Source of the DNA: Oceanobacillus salinisoli
Lineage (GTDB): Bacteria > Bacillota > Bacilli > Bacillales > Amphibacillaceae
DNA: 64,000 nt
Assembly (NCBI RefSeq): GCF_009733865.1
Contig: NZ_WOFB01000017.1
Span: 90,079 to 154,078 of the forward strand
Direction: 5' to 3'
The first letter of the stretch is position 1. Each line of letters starts with the position of its first letter. Positions 7,246 to 17,382 of this stretch are shown piece by piece. The translations under genes were made by a program, and so were the position numbers. The notes below the pieces were generated by a model, which saw only the letters and a program-made list of their open reading frames with translations, ran no database searches and was not told where the DNA came from.

Positions 7246-8361
7246 ATGAGTGAATTAAAACGAACACCATTGTATTCGGAATATGAGAAGCACGGTGCCA
7301 AAATAATCGATTTCGGCGACTGGGAGTTACCTGTACAATTCTCGAGTATTAAGGAAGAGCACGCAACAACCAGAACAAAAGCCGGATTATTTGATGTATC
7401 CCATATGGGGGAAATAACCGTTAAAGGACCGAAAAGTGTAGAGTTTTTACAAAAGGTTACAACAAATGATGTATCCAAACTATCTCCAAACCGTGCTCAA
7501 TATACGATTATGTGTTATGAAGATGGGGGCACAGTGGACGATTTAATTATTTATATGATGGATGATAACGATTATTTATTAGTAGTTAATGCAGCAAATA
7601 CAGATAAAGATTTTGCCTGGTTAACGAAAAATAACACATATCTTAAAGAAGAAGTACAGCTGCAGAATGTATCTGATAATTTTGTTCAATTAGCACTGCA
7701 GGGACCTAATTCAGAAGAAATACTGCAAGATCTTACAACGACGGATTTGAGTGAGATTAAATTTTTTGGTTTTAACAGCGAAGTATATTTCTCTGGAATA
7801 GAAATTCCTGCTATTGTATCCAGAACAGGATATACAGGAGAAGATGGATTTGAAATTTATATTGACCAATCAGAGGGTCCAAAACTTTGGAATGCCATCC
7901 TGGATCCAGGTAAAAAGAGCGGTGTTCAGCCGATAGGACTTGGGGCAAGAGATACACTAAGGCTTGAAGCCAACTTAGCACTCTACGGCCAAGAACTGAC
8001 TAAGGATATTTCTCCCATTGAAGCGGGATTGAAATTTGCTGTTAAAGTAGGCAAAGATAGTGATTTTATAGGCAAGGAAGCATTACAAAACCAAATCAAT
8101 AATGGACCAGAGCGGAGGCTTGTCGGTATTGAAATGGTCGATAAAGGAATTCCACGTCATGGATACGACATATTAAAAGGCGAGGAAAGGATTGGTTTTG
8201 TAACATCCGGAACCCAATCACCAACTTTACAAAAAAATATCGGGTTAGCGTTAGTAAAAGCAGAACATTCAAGTGTTGGAACAGAGTTATTCGTTCAAGT
8301 CCGCAAACGTACATTAAGAGCAAAAGTTATACCGACACCATTTTATAAACGAAATAAATAG
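7246..8361 (+). CDS. gcvT: Glycine cleavage system aminomethyltransferase (T protein)
   Basis: 371 residues, full family length. Transfers the methylene group from the aminomethyl-lipoyl H protein to tetrahydrofolate and releases ammonia. The start at ATG 7246 follows AAAGGAGAGG. Typical features are YSEYEKHGAKIIDFGDWELP at the N-terminus, SHMGEI, and SRTGYTGEDGFEIY near residues 190-205, then the C-terminal barrel. First gene of the gcvT-gcvPA-gcvPB operon behind the glycine riboswitch. The lipoyl carrier gcvH is not in the window. Confidence 0.97.
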   Translation: MSELKRTPLYSEYEKHGAKIIDFGDWELPVQFSSIKEEHATTRTKAGLFDVSHMGEITVKGPKSVEFLQKVTTNDVSKLSPNRAQYTIMCYEDGGTVDDLIIYMMDDNDYLLVVNAANTDKDFAWLTKNNTYLKEEVQLQNVSDNFVQLALQGPNSEEILQDLTTTDLSEIKFFGFNSEVYFSGIEIPAIVSRTGYTGEDGFEIYIDQSEGPKLWNAILDPGKKSGVQPIGLGARDTLRLEANLALYGQELTKDISPIEAGLKFAVKVGKDSDFIGKEALQNQINNGPERRLVGIEMVDKGIPRHGYDILKGEERIGFVTSGTQSPTLQKNIGLALVKAEHSSVGTELFVQVRKRTLRAKVIPTPFYKRNK

Positions 8362-8373
8362 GAGGTTATCATA

Positions 8374-9723
8374 ATGGAATTTCGTTATTTACCAATGACT
8401 GAATCTGACAAAAAAGAAATGCTGACAGTCATCGGAGCTTCATCGACAGACGAATTATTTTCAGATATTCCTGAATCGATTCGACTTCGTGAAGATTTAA
8501 AACTAAAGAAACCTGCAAATGAGTACCAATTAAAAAAAGAATTAACAGAAATGGCACGAAAAAATGTAAATGTAAAAGAATATACGTCCTTTTTAGGTGC
8601 GGGTGTCTATGATCACCACATTCCTTCTATTGTTGATCATGTCATTTCCCGGTCGGAATTTTACACTGCTTATACTCCATATCAACCAGAAATTTCTCAA
8701 GGAGAACTTCAAGCCATCTTTGAATTTCAAACGATGATTTCTGAATTGACAGGAATGCCTGTTGCGAATTCTTCCATGTATGATGGTGGCACTGCTTTAG
8801 CAGAGGCAGTAAACTTAAGCGCGGCGCAAACGAGAAGAAAAAAAATTCTTGTATCCAAAACGGTTCATCCGGAATCTCGTGCAGTGGTAGAAACGTATGC
8901 TAAAGGACAAAATTTGGATATTGTGGAAATCGAAGCCGAAGATGGAATAACGAGTTTAAGTGAAATAGAAAAGCATTTAGATGAAAATACAGCCAGTGTT
9001 GTTATTCAATATCCAAACTTTTTTGGACAAATAGAACCTTTAGCAAAAATCAACAACCTAATAAAAGAGCAGAAGAAAACAATGTTTATCGTTTCCAGTA
9101 ATCCGCTTGCACTAGGTTATTTAACGCCTCCAGGAGAGTTCGGAGCAGATATTGTGGTAGGAGATACCCAAGTGTTTGGAATCCCGGCTCAATTTGGCGG
9201 TCCACACTGTGGATATTTCGCAACGACAAGTAAATTAATGCGAAAGATTCCAGGGCGTTTAGTCGGGCAAACCACCGATGAAAATGGGATAAGAGGTTAT
9301 GTTCTCACCCTTCAAGCAAGAGAACAACATATTAGAAGGGAAAAAGCGACATCAAATATTTGCTCCAACCAAGCATTAAATGCACTTGCCAGCTCGGTTG
9401 CAATGAGTTCGATTGGGAAACAGGGCTTAAAAATAATGGCTGCCCTAAATATGAAAAAGGCTAGATATGCAAAACATAAATTAGAAGAAGCAAATATAGA
9501 AGTAGTATTTAAGACTCCGTTCTTTAACGAAATAGTGATTAAGCTTTCTAAACCAGTTTCCAATGTAAATCAGAAGTTATTAGATAAAGGAATCATCGGA
9601 GGCTATGATTTGGGTCAGGTTTATCCTAAACTTGAAAATCACATGCTGGTTGCTGTCACAGAAATTCGTACAAAAGATGAGATTGACAAATTTGTCAAAG
9701 AATTGGGGGATATTAATGGCTAA
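8374..9723 (+). CDS. gcvPA: Glycine dehydrogenase (decarboxylating) subunit 1
   Basis: 449 residues, N-terminal half of the split P protein found in Firmicutes. It has the PLP-transferase fold but the PLP lysine is in subunit 2. Motifs: [13 protein letters not shown] near residue 75, [14 protein letters not shown] near 107, and [20 protein letters not shown] near 315. It begins 12 bases after gcvT behind AGGAGGTT and overlaps gcvPB by 8 bases, which fits the equal stoichiometry needed for the complex. Confidence 0.97.
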   Translation: MEFRYLPMTESDKKEMLTVIGASSTDELFSDIPESIRLREDLKLKKPANEYQLKKELTEMARKNVNVKEYTSFLGAGVYDHHIPSIVDHVISRSEFYTAYTPYQPEISQGELQAIFEFQTMISELTGMPVANSSMYDGGTALAEAVNLSAAQTRRKKILVSKTVHPESRAVVETYAKGQNLDIVEIEAEDGITSLSEIEKHLDENTASVVIQYPNFFGQIEPLAKINNLIKEQKKTMFIVSSNPLALGYLTPPGEFGADIVVGDTQVFGIPAQFGGPHCGYFATTSKLMRKIPGRLVGQTTDENGIRGYVLTLQAREQHIRREKATSNICSNQALNALASSVAMSSIGKQGLKIMAALNMKKARYAKHKLEEANIEVVFKTPFFNEIVIKLSKPVSNVNQKLLDKGIIGGYDLGQVYPKLENHMLVAVTEIRTKDEIDKFVKELGDING

Positions 9724-11179
9724 TCAAGACTTTCCATTAATTTTTGAACGCAGTAAAGAAGGAAGAACAGGCTACAGTTTACCGGATTTAGATGTACCGG
9801 AAATAGAGTTGGAAAACGAATTGGAAGACGTCTATATCCGTAAAACAGCACCTGATTTACCGGAAGTTAGCGAATTAGATATCATGAGGCATTATACAGG
9901 ACTTTCCAATCGAAATTATGGGGTAGATTCCGGATTTTATCCATTAGGATCCTGTACGATGAAATATAATCCGAAAATCAATGAAGATGCAGCAAGGTTA
10001 GAAGGCTTTAGTCATATTCATCCATATCAGGCTCCTGAAACAGTTCAGGGTGCAATGGAAATGATGTATGACTTACAAACAGCCCTAAAGGAAATTACTG
10101 GTATGTATGAAATTTCCCTTCAGTCTGCAGCAGGGGCTCATGGGGAATGGACGGCATTAATGATGATTCGAGCATTCCATGAGGCTAATGGTGATTTTGA
10201 CCGTACGAAAGTTATTGTACCTGACTCTGCTCATGGTACAAATCCTGCATCAGCAGTTGTTGCCGGTTTTGAAGCGGTCACGGTTAAGTCTAATGAAAAT
10301 GGTTTAGTGGACTTAAAGGATTTGAAACGTGTAGTTGGGAATGATACAGCAGCATTAATGCTGACTAATCCAAATACTCTCGGATTATTTGAAACGGAAA
10401 TTAAGGAAATGGCGCATATTGTTCATAAAGCAGGCGGAAAGCTTTACTATGATGGTGCTAATCTGAATGCGATTATGGGATATGCAAGACCTGGGGATAT
10501 GGGATTTGATGCAGTACATTTAAATCTTCATAAAACATTCACCGGTCCACATGGTGGTGGTGGCCCTGGGTCTGGCCCTGTTGGTGTAGCCAAAGAATTG
10601 GAACCATTTTTACCAAAGCCAGTTCTAACGAAGAAAGAGGATCAATATATTTTTGATAATAACAGGCCACACTCGATTGGTAGAGTGAAACCATACTATG
10701 GTAACTTCGGAATCAATCTTCGTGCCTATACGTATATTCGAACGATGGGCGCAGAGGGACTTAAGAAGGTTAGTGAATATGCTGTTCTTAATGCAAATTA
10801 TATGATGAGAAGGTTGGAGAAAGCATATGACTTACCATATTCACAGCATTGTAAACATGAGTTTGTGTTATCTGGAAGAAAACAGAAGAAGTTAGGTGTA
10901 AGAACACTGGATATAGCCAAGCGTCTTTTGGATTTTAATTATCATCCACCTACTATTTACTTCCCATTGAACGTAGAGGAAGCAATGATGGTGGAGCCTA
11001 CGGAAACAGAGTCCAAAGAAACGTTGGATGACTTTATTAATACGATGCTTACCATTGCGAAAGAGGCAGAAGATCAACCGGAAATTGTTCAGGAAGCACC
11101 ACATAACACCATCGTTAAACGGATGGATGAAACAACAGCAGCAAGGAAACCAATATTAAGATACTATCGCAGTAATTAA
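9716..11179 (+). CDS. gcvPB: Glycine dehydrogenase (decarboxylating) subunit 2
   Basis: 487 residues, the PLP-binding half of the P protein; it decarboxylates glycine and passes the aminomethyl group to lipoyl-GcvH. The PLP lysine lies in [16 protein letters not shown] (about residues 270-285). The start ATG 9716 overlaps the gcvPA stop, consistent with the B. subtilis length of about 488. Last gene of the operon, followed by a strong terminator. Confidence 0.97.
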   Translation: MANQDFPLIFERSKEGRTGYSLPDLDVPEIELENELEDVYIRKTAPDLPEVSELDIMRHYTGLSNRNYGVDSGFYPLGSCTMKYNPKINEDAARLEGFSHIHPYQAPETVQGAMEMMYDLQTALKEITGMYEISLQSAAGAHGEWTALMMIRAFHEANGDFDRTKVIVPDSAHGTNPASAVVAGFEAVTVKSNENGLVDLKDLKRVVGNDTAALMLTNPNTLGLFETEIKEMAHIVHKAGGKLYYDGANLNAIMGYARPGDMGFDAVHLNLHKTFTGPHGGGGPGSGPVGVAKELEPFLPKPVLTKKEDQYIFDNNRPHSIGRVKPYYGNFGINLRAYTYIRTMGAEGLKKVSEYAVLNANYMMRRLEKAYDLPYSQHCKHEFVLSGRKQKKLGVRTLDIAKRLLDFNYHPPTIYFPLNVEEAMMVEPTETESKETLDDFINTMLTIAKEAEDQPEIVQEAPHNTIVKRMDETTAARKPILRYYRSN

Positions 11180-11180
11180 T

Positions 11181-11222
11181 AATAAGGCCTAAGGTTTATG
11201 AACCTTAGGCCTTATTTCTTTA
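11181..11222 (+). terminator. Terminator of the gcv operon
   Basis: AATAAGGCCTAAGG and CCTTAGGCCTTATT form a near-perfect stem of 14 bp with a short loop, then TTCTTTATTT. It ends gcvPB transcription. Confidence 0.88.
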
Positions 11223-11239
11223 TTTGTTAGGAAAGGATA

Positions 11240-11285
11240 AGAAAAGCGAACCCATTCACAAGTGGAACAAGTTCGCTTTTCTAAT
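11240..11285 (-). terminator. Terminator of yqhL
   Basis: AGAAAAGCGAAC and GTTCGCTTTTCT pair over 12 bp with a 19-base loop. It lies just after the leftward yqhL stop codon; together with the previous hairpin it separates the convergent gcv and yqhL units. Confidence 0.7.
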
Positions 11286-11287
11286 GT

Positions 11288-11662
11288 TTATCTTCCTACT
11301 TTTATCTTACCAGTCCATTTTTTAAATCCGCCTTTTAGCTGATAAATATCCTTATACCCTTTTTTGTGGAGTAATTGTGCTGCTCTAGCAGATCTTGAAC
11401 CGCTCTGACAATATAGATAGACTGGTTTATCTTCACGCATTTCCACTAATCGCTGTTTCATTTGAGTGACAGGAATGTTTCGCGCTCCAAGAATATGTCC
11501 ACGTTCAAACTCCTGTGGTTCACGGACATCAATTAGCTGTGCTTTCCGGTAGCCCTTTACGAATTCATCCTCAGTAAGTGTTTTTAAGTAGGCACGTTGC
11601 CGATAGTAACGAAATATAGTGACAGCTAGAATAATTAGTAGAGCAATAATTAAGATTTCCAT
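11288..11662 (-). CDS. yqhL: Membrane-anchored rhodanese-like protein YqhL
   Basis: 124 residues from ATG 11662; the upstream in-frame start at 11692 lacks a ribosome site while GACGGGGG precedes 11662. Residues 1-20 are one membrane helix and the rest is a single rhodanese domain facing the cytoplasm, with VREPQEFERGHI and the catalytic loop YCQSGSRSA (active Cys near residue 85). Such proteins carry persulfide sulfur; the natural acceptor is unknown. It is in the B. subtilis order next to gcvPB, but the next gene there, lipM (yqhM), is replaced here by nrdJ. Confidence 0.88.
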   Translation of the reverse strand: MEILIIALLIILAVTIFRYYRQRAYLKTLTEDEFVKGYRKAQLIDVREPQEFERGHILGARNIPVTQMKQRLVEMREDKPVYLYCQSGSRSARAAQLLHKKGYKDIYQLKGGFKKWTGKIKVGR

Positions 11663-11728
11663 TTTTTTCCCCCGTCTTTCACAAGTGTACATTACTTATT
11701 ATATGTTGAATTAGCTATTTTTTAAAGC

Positions 11729-11812
11729 GATAAGAAAGTATAATTTTTTTGACTTTATGTCTAACCACCTGCGCTAAAGCTATAGCGAGACTTCCCTCAC
11801 AACTATGCAATA
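11729..11812 (+). repeat. Degenerate copy of repeat B
   Basis: GATAAGAAAGTATAA, then CTTTATGTCTAACCACC and CGAGACTTCCCTCAC line up with the fuller copy at 14787 in the same orientation. The distal half is deleted or diverged. The two copies flank nrdJ. The remainder of the 11663-11961 gap shows no gene. Confidence 0.65.
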
Positions 11813-11961
11813 AACTCAACAGCGACTCTCATATTTGAGGTTGTCTTGGTGTTGTCATAAAATGTCGAATTCGCAACCCTTAAAAAAGTTAATGCGCTGT
11901 AACTACCTAGGATTTTCTGCTATAATCTTCCATATTTACCAGATTTCATAGATTTTCAAAG

Positions 11962-12036
11962 TTGACAAAAACAAATTTTTCTTATTCAATCACAATATAT
12001 TGTGTTAATTATAAAATGAAATACAATATATTGTAT
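11962..12036 (+). promoter_or_regulatory. nrdJ promoter with tandem NrdR boxes
   Basis: -35 TTGACA at 11962-11967 and a weak -10 TTCAAT at 11985-11990. Two palindromes follow: CACAATATATTGTG (11991-12004) and TACAATATATTGTA (12022-12035). They match the NrdR box consensus and lie 31 bp apart centre to centre, about three helical turns, as known for NrdR operators. NrdR should repress nrdJ when (d)ATP is plentiful. Confidence 0.85.
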
Positions 12037-12118
12037 TGTTGATATTAAATGTGATATTGTTATAGTATCATAAATTTCTAGCATATGCCTAGTTTAATTT
12101 TGGTAAGGGAGCGATTGA

Positions 12119-14677
12119 ATGTCTATTATTGTCGAAGCGAGGAATCAAATCAACATCAAAGCATTAAACAAGGATATCGAGCAATTTAATGCTGTACATC
12201 CTATAACAGAAGATATGAAACTAACACATAAAGGTGTATCCCGTCTAGTAATGCTTGACCGTTATTCATATAAAGATACAGCGAAGACAACCCTCAAAGT
12301 AGGTGACTTTGTTGTCTTAACGGTAAAAGCAGACCCAAAGTTTCCGGCAAGGGGATTAGGTTTTGTTCAATCTATTGACTGGAAAAATAAAGTGGCAGAA
12401 GTCAAAGTAGAGCCAGAGTATCTTTCTGTTTTAGATGATAAGCAAGAAGCGGAAACAGGAATTGTCAAACGTTCCTTGGATACGATTGATAAACCTTTGG
12501 AAATTTATTACGAGCAAATTGCAAAACGAAATGCTACTGGATTATCTGTTGTTGAAAAAACTGAAGAAAAGCAAAAGGAATGGTATGGAAAGTTTTATGA
12601 TGAGCTATCGAATCTGAATTTTATACCTGCTGGGCGAGTACTTTACGGCGCTGGATCAGAAACAGAAGTAACTTATTTTAATTGTTATGTAATGCCTTAC
12701 GTCAAAGATTCGCGAGAAGGAATATCCGATCACCGTAAAAAAGTTATGGAAATCATGTCAAGAGGTGGAGGAGTTGGTACAAACGGTTCCACATTAAGAC
12801 CAAGAAACACCCTTGCAAGGGGAGTGAACGGAAAATCATCCGGTTCCGTATCATGGTTAGATGATATTGCGAAATTAACGCACTTGGTTGAACAGGGAGG
12901 ATCAAGAAGAGGCGCACAAATGATTATGCTTGTAGATTCTCACCCTGATATTCTAGAATTTATTATCTCTAAAATGCAAAATCCAAGAATTCTTCGTTAC
13001 TTAATCGAAAACACAGAAGACGAACAGATAAGAAAATTGGCTCAGGAAAAATTAAAATTTACACCGTTGACTGAAACGGAAGAAGATTTGTATCAAAGTA
13101 TTCTTAACTATAGAAACATTCCTGGTCAAGGAGGTTTTACAGACGCTGCCATTCGTGAGGCGGAAGACAAACTGAGAACTGGCGGTACCTATTCCGTTCA
13201 TAACCCGGAATTTTTAACTGGCGCTAACATCTCTGTTTGTATCACGAAAGAATTTATGGATGCTGTTGAACAGGATGATTACTACGAGCTTCGCTTCCCT
13301 AATGTGGAGAATTATACAGAAGAGGAAATGAAGGATTACAACGAACAATGGCATGAAGTCGGCGATGTACGTGAATGGGAAGAAATGGGTTACGAAGTTC
13401 GAGTATATCGTCAAATCAAAGCGAAAGAGCTTTGGAAACTGATTAATATTTGTGCTACGTATTCAGCAGAACCAGGTATTTTCTTTATTGATAATGCCAA
13501 TGACATGACTAACGCGAAAAGTTATGGACAGCAGGTTGTAGCTACAAACCCATGTGGGGAGCAGCCGCTTGCACCTTATTCAGTCTGTAATTTAGCTGCC
13601 GTCAACCTTGCAGAAATGGCTAACAAAGAAACAAATACGGTAGATTTTAAAAAATTGGAGCAAACCGTTCAAACCGGTGTACGAATGCAGGATAATGTCA
13701 TCGATGCAACACCATACTTCCTGGAAGAAAATGAAAAGCAAGCACTAGGGGAAAGACGAATTGGTTTAGGGGTAATGGGTCTACATGACTTATTAATTTA
13801 CTGTGAAACCAAGTATGGTTCAGAGGAAGGAAACAAGTTAGTTGATCAAATTTTTGAAACCATTGCTGTTACAGCATACAGAACTTCCATTGAATTGGCT
13901 AAAGAAAAAGGAAGCTTCCCATTCTTAGTTGGTGATACAGAAGAAGAGACGGAACAATTAAGAGAAGCGTTTATTCATACAGGTTATATGAAGAAAATGC
14001 CGGAAGATATTCGTCAGGATATTTTAAAATACGGCATTAGAAATTCTCATTTGTTAACTGTTGCTCCGACTGGAAGCACTGGAACAATGGTTGGGGTGAG
14101 TACTGGACTTGAGCCATACTACTCATTCTCTTACTTTAGAAGTGGCCGTTTAGGTAAATTTATAGAAGTTAAAGCAGACATTGTTCAAGAGTACTTGGAC
14201 AACAATCCCGATGCAAATTCGGAACAATTGCCTGAATGGTTTGTTGCAGCAATGGACTTGAAGCCTGAAGAACACGCTGATACCCAGTGTGTCATTCAGC
14301 GATGGGTAGACAGTTCTATTTCCAAAACTGTCAATGCACCAAGGGGTTACACTGTTGAACAAGTGGAAAGTGTATATGAAAGATTGTACAACTGTGGAGC
14401 AAAAGGTGGAACCGTATATGTCGACGGAAGCCGTGATACCCAGGTTCTTACTCTTAAAGCGGAAGAAAATTCGTTTGAGCAAACAGAATTATTCTCTGAA
14501 GAAGATAAACCAAAGGTAGTACTCGTTGATACCGTACAGGAATTGGATAAAACCAGTGTAACGATTGGTTCTGAGGTTGGTAATACTTGTCCAGTATGTC
14601 GTGAAGGTACTGTAGAAGATATTGGCGGCTGTAATACATGTACAAGTTGTAATGCACAGTTAAAATGTGGCCTGTAA
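12119..14677 (+). CDS. nrdJ: Adenosylcobalamin-dependent (class II) ribonucleotide reductase
   Basis: 852 residues. Reduces ribonucleotides to deoxyribonucleotides with a radical made from coenzyme B12, independent of oxygen. Visible are NFIPAGRVLYGAG near residue 170, SRGGGVGTNGS near 215, the catalytic NPCGEQPLAPY near 475, APTGSTGTMVGVSTG near 645, and a C-terminal Cys cluster (CPVC, CNTC, CNAQLKCGL) that relays electrons from thioredoxin. ATG 12119 follows GGGAGCG. Monocistronic, controlled by the NrdR boxes. It occupies the place of lipM and is flanked by two copies of repeat B. No B12 riboswitch is seen upstream. Confidence 0.95.
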   Translation: MSIIVEARNQINIKALNKDIEQFNAVHPITEDMKLTHKGVSRLVMLDRYSYKDTAKTTLKVGDFVVLTVKADPKFPARGLGFVQSIDWKNKVAEVKVEPEYLSVLDDKQEAETGIVKRSLDTIDKPLEIYYEQIAKRNATGLSVVEKTEEKQKEWYGKFYDELSNLNFIPAGRVLYGAGSETEVTYFNCYVMPYVKDSREGISDHRKKVMEIMSRGGGVGTNGSTLRPRNTLARGVNGKSSGSVSWLDDIAKLTHLVEQGGSRRGAQMIMLVDSHPDILEFIISKMQNPRILRYLIENTEDEQIRKLAQEKLKFTPLTETEEDLYQSILNYRNIPGQGGFTDAAIREAEDKLRTGGTYSVHNPEFLTGANISVCITKEFMDAVEQDDYYELRFPNVENYTEEEMKDYNEQWHEVGDVREWEEMGYEVRVYRQIKAKELWKLINICATYSAEPGIFFIDNANDMTNAKSYGQQVVATNPCGEQPLAPYSVCNLAAVNLAEMANKETNTVDFKKLEQTVQTGVRMQDNVIDATPYFLEENEKQALGERRIGLGVMGLHDLLIYCETKYGSEEGNKLVDQIFETIAVTAYRTSIELAKEKGSFPFLVGDTEEETEQLREAFIHTGYMKKMPEDIRQDILKYGIRNSHLLTVAPTGSTGTMVGVSTGLEPYYSFSYFRSGRLGKFIEVKADIVQEYLDNNPDANSEQLPEWFVAAMDLKPEEHADTQCVIQRWVDSSISKTVNAPRGYTVEQVESVYERLYNCGAKGGTVYVDGSRDTQVLTLKAEENSFEQTELFSEEDKPKVVLVDTVQELDKTSVTIGSEVGNTCPVCREGTVEDIGGCNTCTSCNAQLKCGL

Positions 14678-14690
14678 ATAATAATGAAGT

Positions 14691-14784
14691 CGAGACTGGG
14701 ACAAGAGTGTTTTAGTTAAAGAAAAATCCGAACTATGATTCAGAATTCTTCCATTAGAATTTGAGTTAGTTCGGATTTTTTTAA
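14691..14784 (+). repeat. Repeat C, copy 1 (CTGGGACA plus TCCGAACT inverted repeat)
   Basis: Begins GAGACTGGGACAAGAG and ends in the hairpin AAAAATCCGAACT...AGTTCGGATTTTT. The reverse complement of 21427-21515 has the same order, so this is a roughly 90-bp family. The T run makes it a probable terminator for nrdJ. Confidence 0.75.
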
Positions 14785-14786
14785 TA

Positions 14787-14985
14787 GATAAGAAAATATA
14801 AATTTGCGCTTTGATGTCTAGCTCCATCGCCCAGCGACTAGCGGACTTCCCTCACCCACGTACGATAAAGAAGACTTGCCGATTGGTGAAACCGGAGGCT
14901 TAGTCGCCCTTATACCCTTGCGGTGAAAGTCAACATCGACTCACTCCGTTGGACGTGTTTCCTTTATCTTCTACGGTAGGGGAAT
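14787..14985 (+). repeat. Repeat B, long copy
   Basis: About 200 bp, starting GATAAGAAAATATAAATTTG and containing CTAGCGGACTTCCCTCAC, GGTGAAACCGGAGGC and TCTACGGTAGGGG. It is richer in G+C than the surroundings and non-coding. I recall very similar intergenic repeats in related halophilic Bacillaceae. The shorter relative at 11729 has the same orientation. Confidence 0.7.
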
Positions 14986-15149
14986 GTCTGGATTAAAAAC
15001 GCCGCTTTGCGCGGCAACAACGGACCACCTGGTATAGCCAGCCGCAGTCCGTATGCCGCTAAACGGGCGCTTGCGCTTTTCTTAATGCGTTTTTTAAACG
15101 ATTGGTTGTTTTTGTCACTATATTTATAAAGTCCGGTGTAAATGAGAAC

Positions 15150-15475
15150 ACTGGTGACTTCTGCTTTGGGTAAACGCGCACATTAGTATACGGCTTTAGC
15201 CTCCTAAGAAGAAAAATCACTTCCTTGAAAAGAGAAGTACGTTTTCTTTGTGTGGTGTTATGCTTACGAAGCTTTACTCGTCCAGCCTGATCCTTGGACA
15301 CGTATTTTCCCCTTTAGCAGTCGACTGCCCTCAGCTATAATCAACCAGCAATGGTAAGCTAAGTTTGATTTATTTCCAGCATATCTCCATTTTAGGAAGG
15401 CGGGATAACTCAATACTAGCAGAGCAAATAAACGGAGCTCCGGCGAGAAGCCTGTCCATAGTGAGACCCTGCAGA
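15150..15475 (+). repeat. Degenerate copy of repeat D
   Basis: Blocks TTTAGCCTCCTAAGAAG, TTGGACACGTATTTTCCC, CAGTCGACTGCCCTC, CTATAATCAACCAGC and, after a spacer, AGCAGAGCAAATAAACGG and TAGTGAGACCCTGCAGAG appear in the same order in the sharper copy at 20990-21325. No gene is supported here; the leftward frame at 15059-15301 lies within repeat sequence. The rest of the 14678-15614 gap holds only a GC-rich stretch (14996-15065). Confidence 0.65.
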
Positions 15476-15614
15476 GATTTTATAAGGTATAACCCCAACT
15501 AAATGAAGGTTCATGCTAATGAAAACTTGTTTAAATGTACACTTTCATGTATCCTCTTATTATAGAAACAATTTTGCCTATGATAAAAAATTTTACAGAA
15601 GTGAGGGAGTCCCT

Positions 15615-16031
15615 ATGCCAACCCCAAGCATGGAAGATTATATAGAGCAAATATATAACCTAATAGAATCCAAGGGATATGCAAGAGTGTCCGATATAGC
15701 CGAAGCTTTGTCCGTACACCCTTCGTCAGTTACGAAAATGGTTCAAAAGCTGGACAAGGATGAATATTTAAATTACGAAAAATACCGTGGTTTTATCTTA
15801 ACACCCAAAGGCAAAAAAATTGGTGAACGATTAGTCTATCGTCATGAACTATTAGAAGAATTTCTTGAGATAATTGGAGTAGATAAGGAAAATATTTATA
15901 ATGATGTTGAGGGAATAGAGCACCATTTAAGTTGGAACTCCATCGACCGCATTGGTGATTTGGTAAATTATTTCAAATCAAGTAAAGATAGAGTGGAAGG
16001 GCTAAAACAAATGCAGGAAGACAATAATTAA
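15615..16031 (+). CDS. mntR: Manganese-responsive transcriptional repressor MntR
   Basis: 138 residues. DtxR-family dimer that senses Mn(II) and represses manganese importers (mntH, mntABCD). The start at ATG 15615 follows GAGGGAG and gives the [12 protein letters not shown] terminus like the B. subtilis protein; the frame is open further upstream but has no family match there. An N-terminal winged helix ([18 protein letters not shown]) recognises DNA. All metal ligands are present: Asp8, Glu11, His77, Glu99, Glu102, His103. Target genes are not in this window. Confidence 0.95.
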   Translation: MPTPSMEDYIEQIYNLIESKGYARVSDIAEALSVHPSSVTKMVQKLDKDEYLNYEKYRGFILTPKGKKIGERLVYRHELLEEFLEIIGVDKENIYNDVEGIEHHLSWNSIDRIGDLVNYFKSSKDRVEGLKQMQEDNN

Positions 16032-16487
16032 TTAGGCAGTTTTCTGAAAGATTATTACTTTTGCAGAAAAACTTTATTGCGCATATGATATAAACTCCGG
16101 ACTGGTGAAAACTCCATTTCGTAATCTTCTCGCTTGTTCTAATGATGATAGTGTGCATACAGTCGCTCCGGCTGCAGAAGTCTCTGTGTATTTCCTGTGC
16201 TGGTTTAGTGCTATTCAACATTCTATCTGAATGAGTGTTGCTGATCGGTATTTGATTGAATCAGAGAACAGTTTATTTGTTTAGAGTACTCTCTCTTAAG
16301 CAGTAGTCAGGAGTTTATATAAATTTCATAACATTTTGAGGTGCTATTCATTATTATTGCTCGTACTTTATACAGTAAAGGGTTCTAAAAGTACTTTCTC
16401 ATGCTTAATATTTTAAAAAGTAATGTGTATTTAGCGTGCATCCTCCATGTTAAATGCAAGCTAAAATTAAGCATAAGGAGCGAGCAG
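16032..16487. other. 456-base intergenic region, no gene seen
   Basis: AT-rich, with stops in all frames. The 16-bp string AGTCAGGAGTTTATAT at 16305-16320 recurs inverted at 20952-20967, and a shorter relative (GATATAAACTCC) is near 16088. No terminator with a clear stem was found after mntR. Confidence 0.5.
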
Positions 16488-17381
16488 ATGAAAATTGATG
16501 CCGTACTTTCAGGTGGCGGAGTAAAAGCTTTTGCCTATGCTGGTGTATTAAAAAGTTTTGAGGAAAATGATCTTGAGATTGAACGGGTAGCTGGTACATC
16601 TGCTGGAGCTATTGTTGCCTCATTTCTTGCATCAAACTATAAAACGGATGAGATCATGCAATTAATTGATGAACTTGATTTAAAACAGTTTTTAGATCCT
16701 CCTGCCCTGACCAAATACATTCCTTTTAGTAAATGGTTATTCTTATATTTTCAATTAGGTATCAATAAAGGAAATAAATTAGAAAATTGGTTGTATAAGC
16801 AGCTTGCCAGGAAAAATATATACACCTTTAATGACATAACACCGGGATATCTTAAAGTGGTTGTAAGTGATTTATCTTTAGGGAAGCTCGTTGTTATTCC
16901 CGATGACTTAAAGCGTATTTATGGATTGAATCCCAAATTTTTCCCTGTTGCGAAAGCTGTTCGAATGAGTGCTGGTTTTCCGTACTTCTTTATGCCTAAA
17001 AAATTACCGGGAAAAACAGAAAAGAAAAGTATCATTGTCGATGGAGGGCTATTAAGTAACTTTCCACTATGGTTATTTGGTAGTGGAAATAATAGTGAAA
17101 CGAGACCTGTACTCGGGATAAAATTTACAGGATCTATCGAGAAACAGAACTATCCTAGGAAAATTAACAACGCATTTGATATGTTTACAGCTCTTTTTGC
17201 CACAATGAAACAAGCGCATGATGCAAGATATATATCCAAATCAGATAAAAAAAATATCATTTTTATTCCAATAGAAGATGTAGATTCGGTAGATTTTCAT
17301 ATTGATGAGGAAACAAAGGGGAATTTATTTCTCCTTGGTAAGTCACATGCGGATGAATTTTTGAAACACTGGCCAAATTGA
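16488..17381 (+). CDS. yqhO: Patatin-like phospholipase family protein YqhO
   Basis: 297 residues from ATG 16488, preceded by AAGGAGCGAG; the frame extends upstream to 16401 but without a ribosome site or family match. A patatin fold is shown by the oxyanion loop SGGGVKAFAYAG (residues 7-18), the nucleophile elbow GTSAG (about 38-42) and the catalytic Asp in DGGLLSNFP (about 185). Enzymes with this Ser-Asp dyad hydrolyse acyl esters of lipids. The substrate is unknown. It keeps the B. subtilis neighbourhood mntR-yqhO-yqhP. Confidence 0.88.
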   Translation: MKIDAVLSGGGVKAFAYAGVLKSFEENDLEIERVAGTSAGAIVASFLASNYKTDEIMQLIDELDLKQFLDPPALTKYIPFSKWLFLYFQLGINKGNKLENWLYKQLARKNIYTFNDITPGYLKVVVSDLSLGKLVVIPDDLKRIYGLNPKFFPVAKAVRMSAGFPYFFMPKKLPGKTEKKSIIVDGGLLSNFPLWLFGSGNNSETRPVLGIKFTGSIEKQNYPRKINNAFDMFTALFATMKQAHDARYISKSDKKNIIFIPIEDVDSVDFHIDEETKGNLFLLGKSHADEFLKHWPN

Positions 17382-17382
17382 A

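Noticed and set aside
11663..12118. Cobalamin riboswitch before nrdJ
   Set aside because: No B12-box-like GCCACTG core and no terminator or anti-terminator; the control region is explained by NrdR boxes.
14334..14519. Short frames inside nrdJ
   Set aside because: Shadows of the nrdJ reading frame without start signals.
15059..15301. Leftward 80-codon open frame
   Set aside because: It lies across repeat D-like sequence, has no ribosome site, and its blocks recur in non-coding form at 20990-21325.
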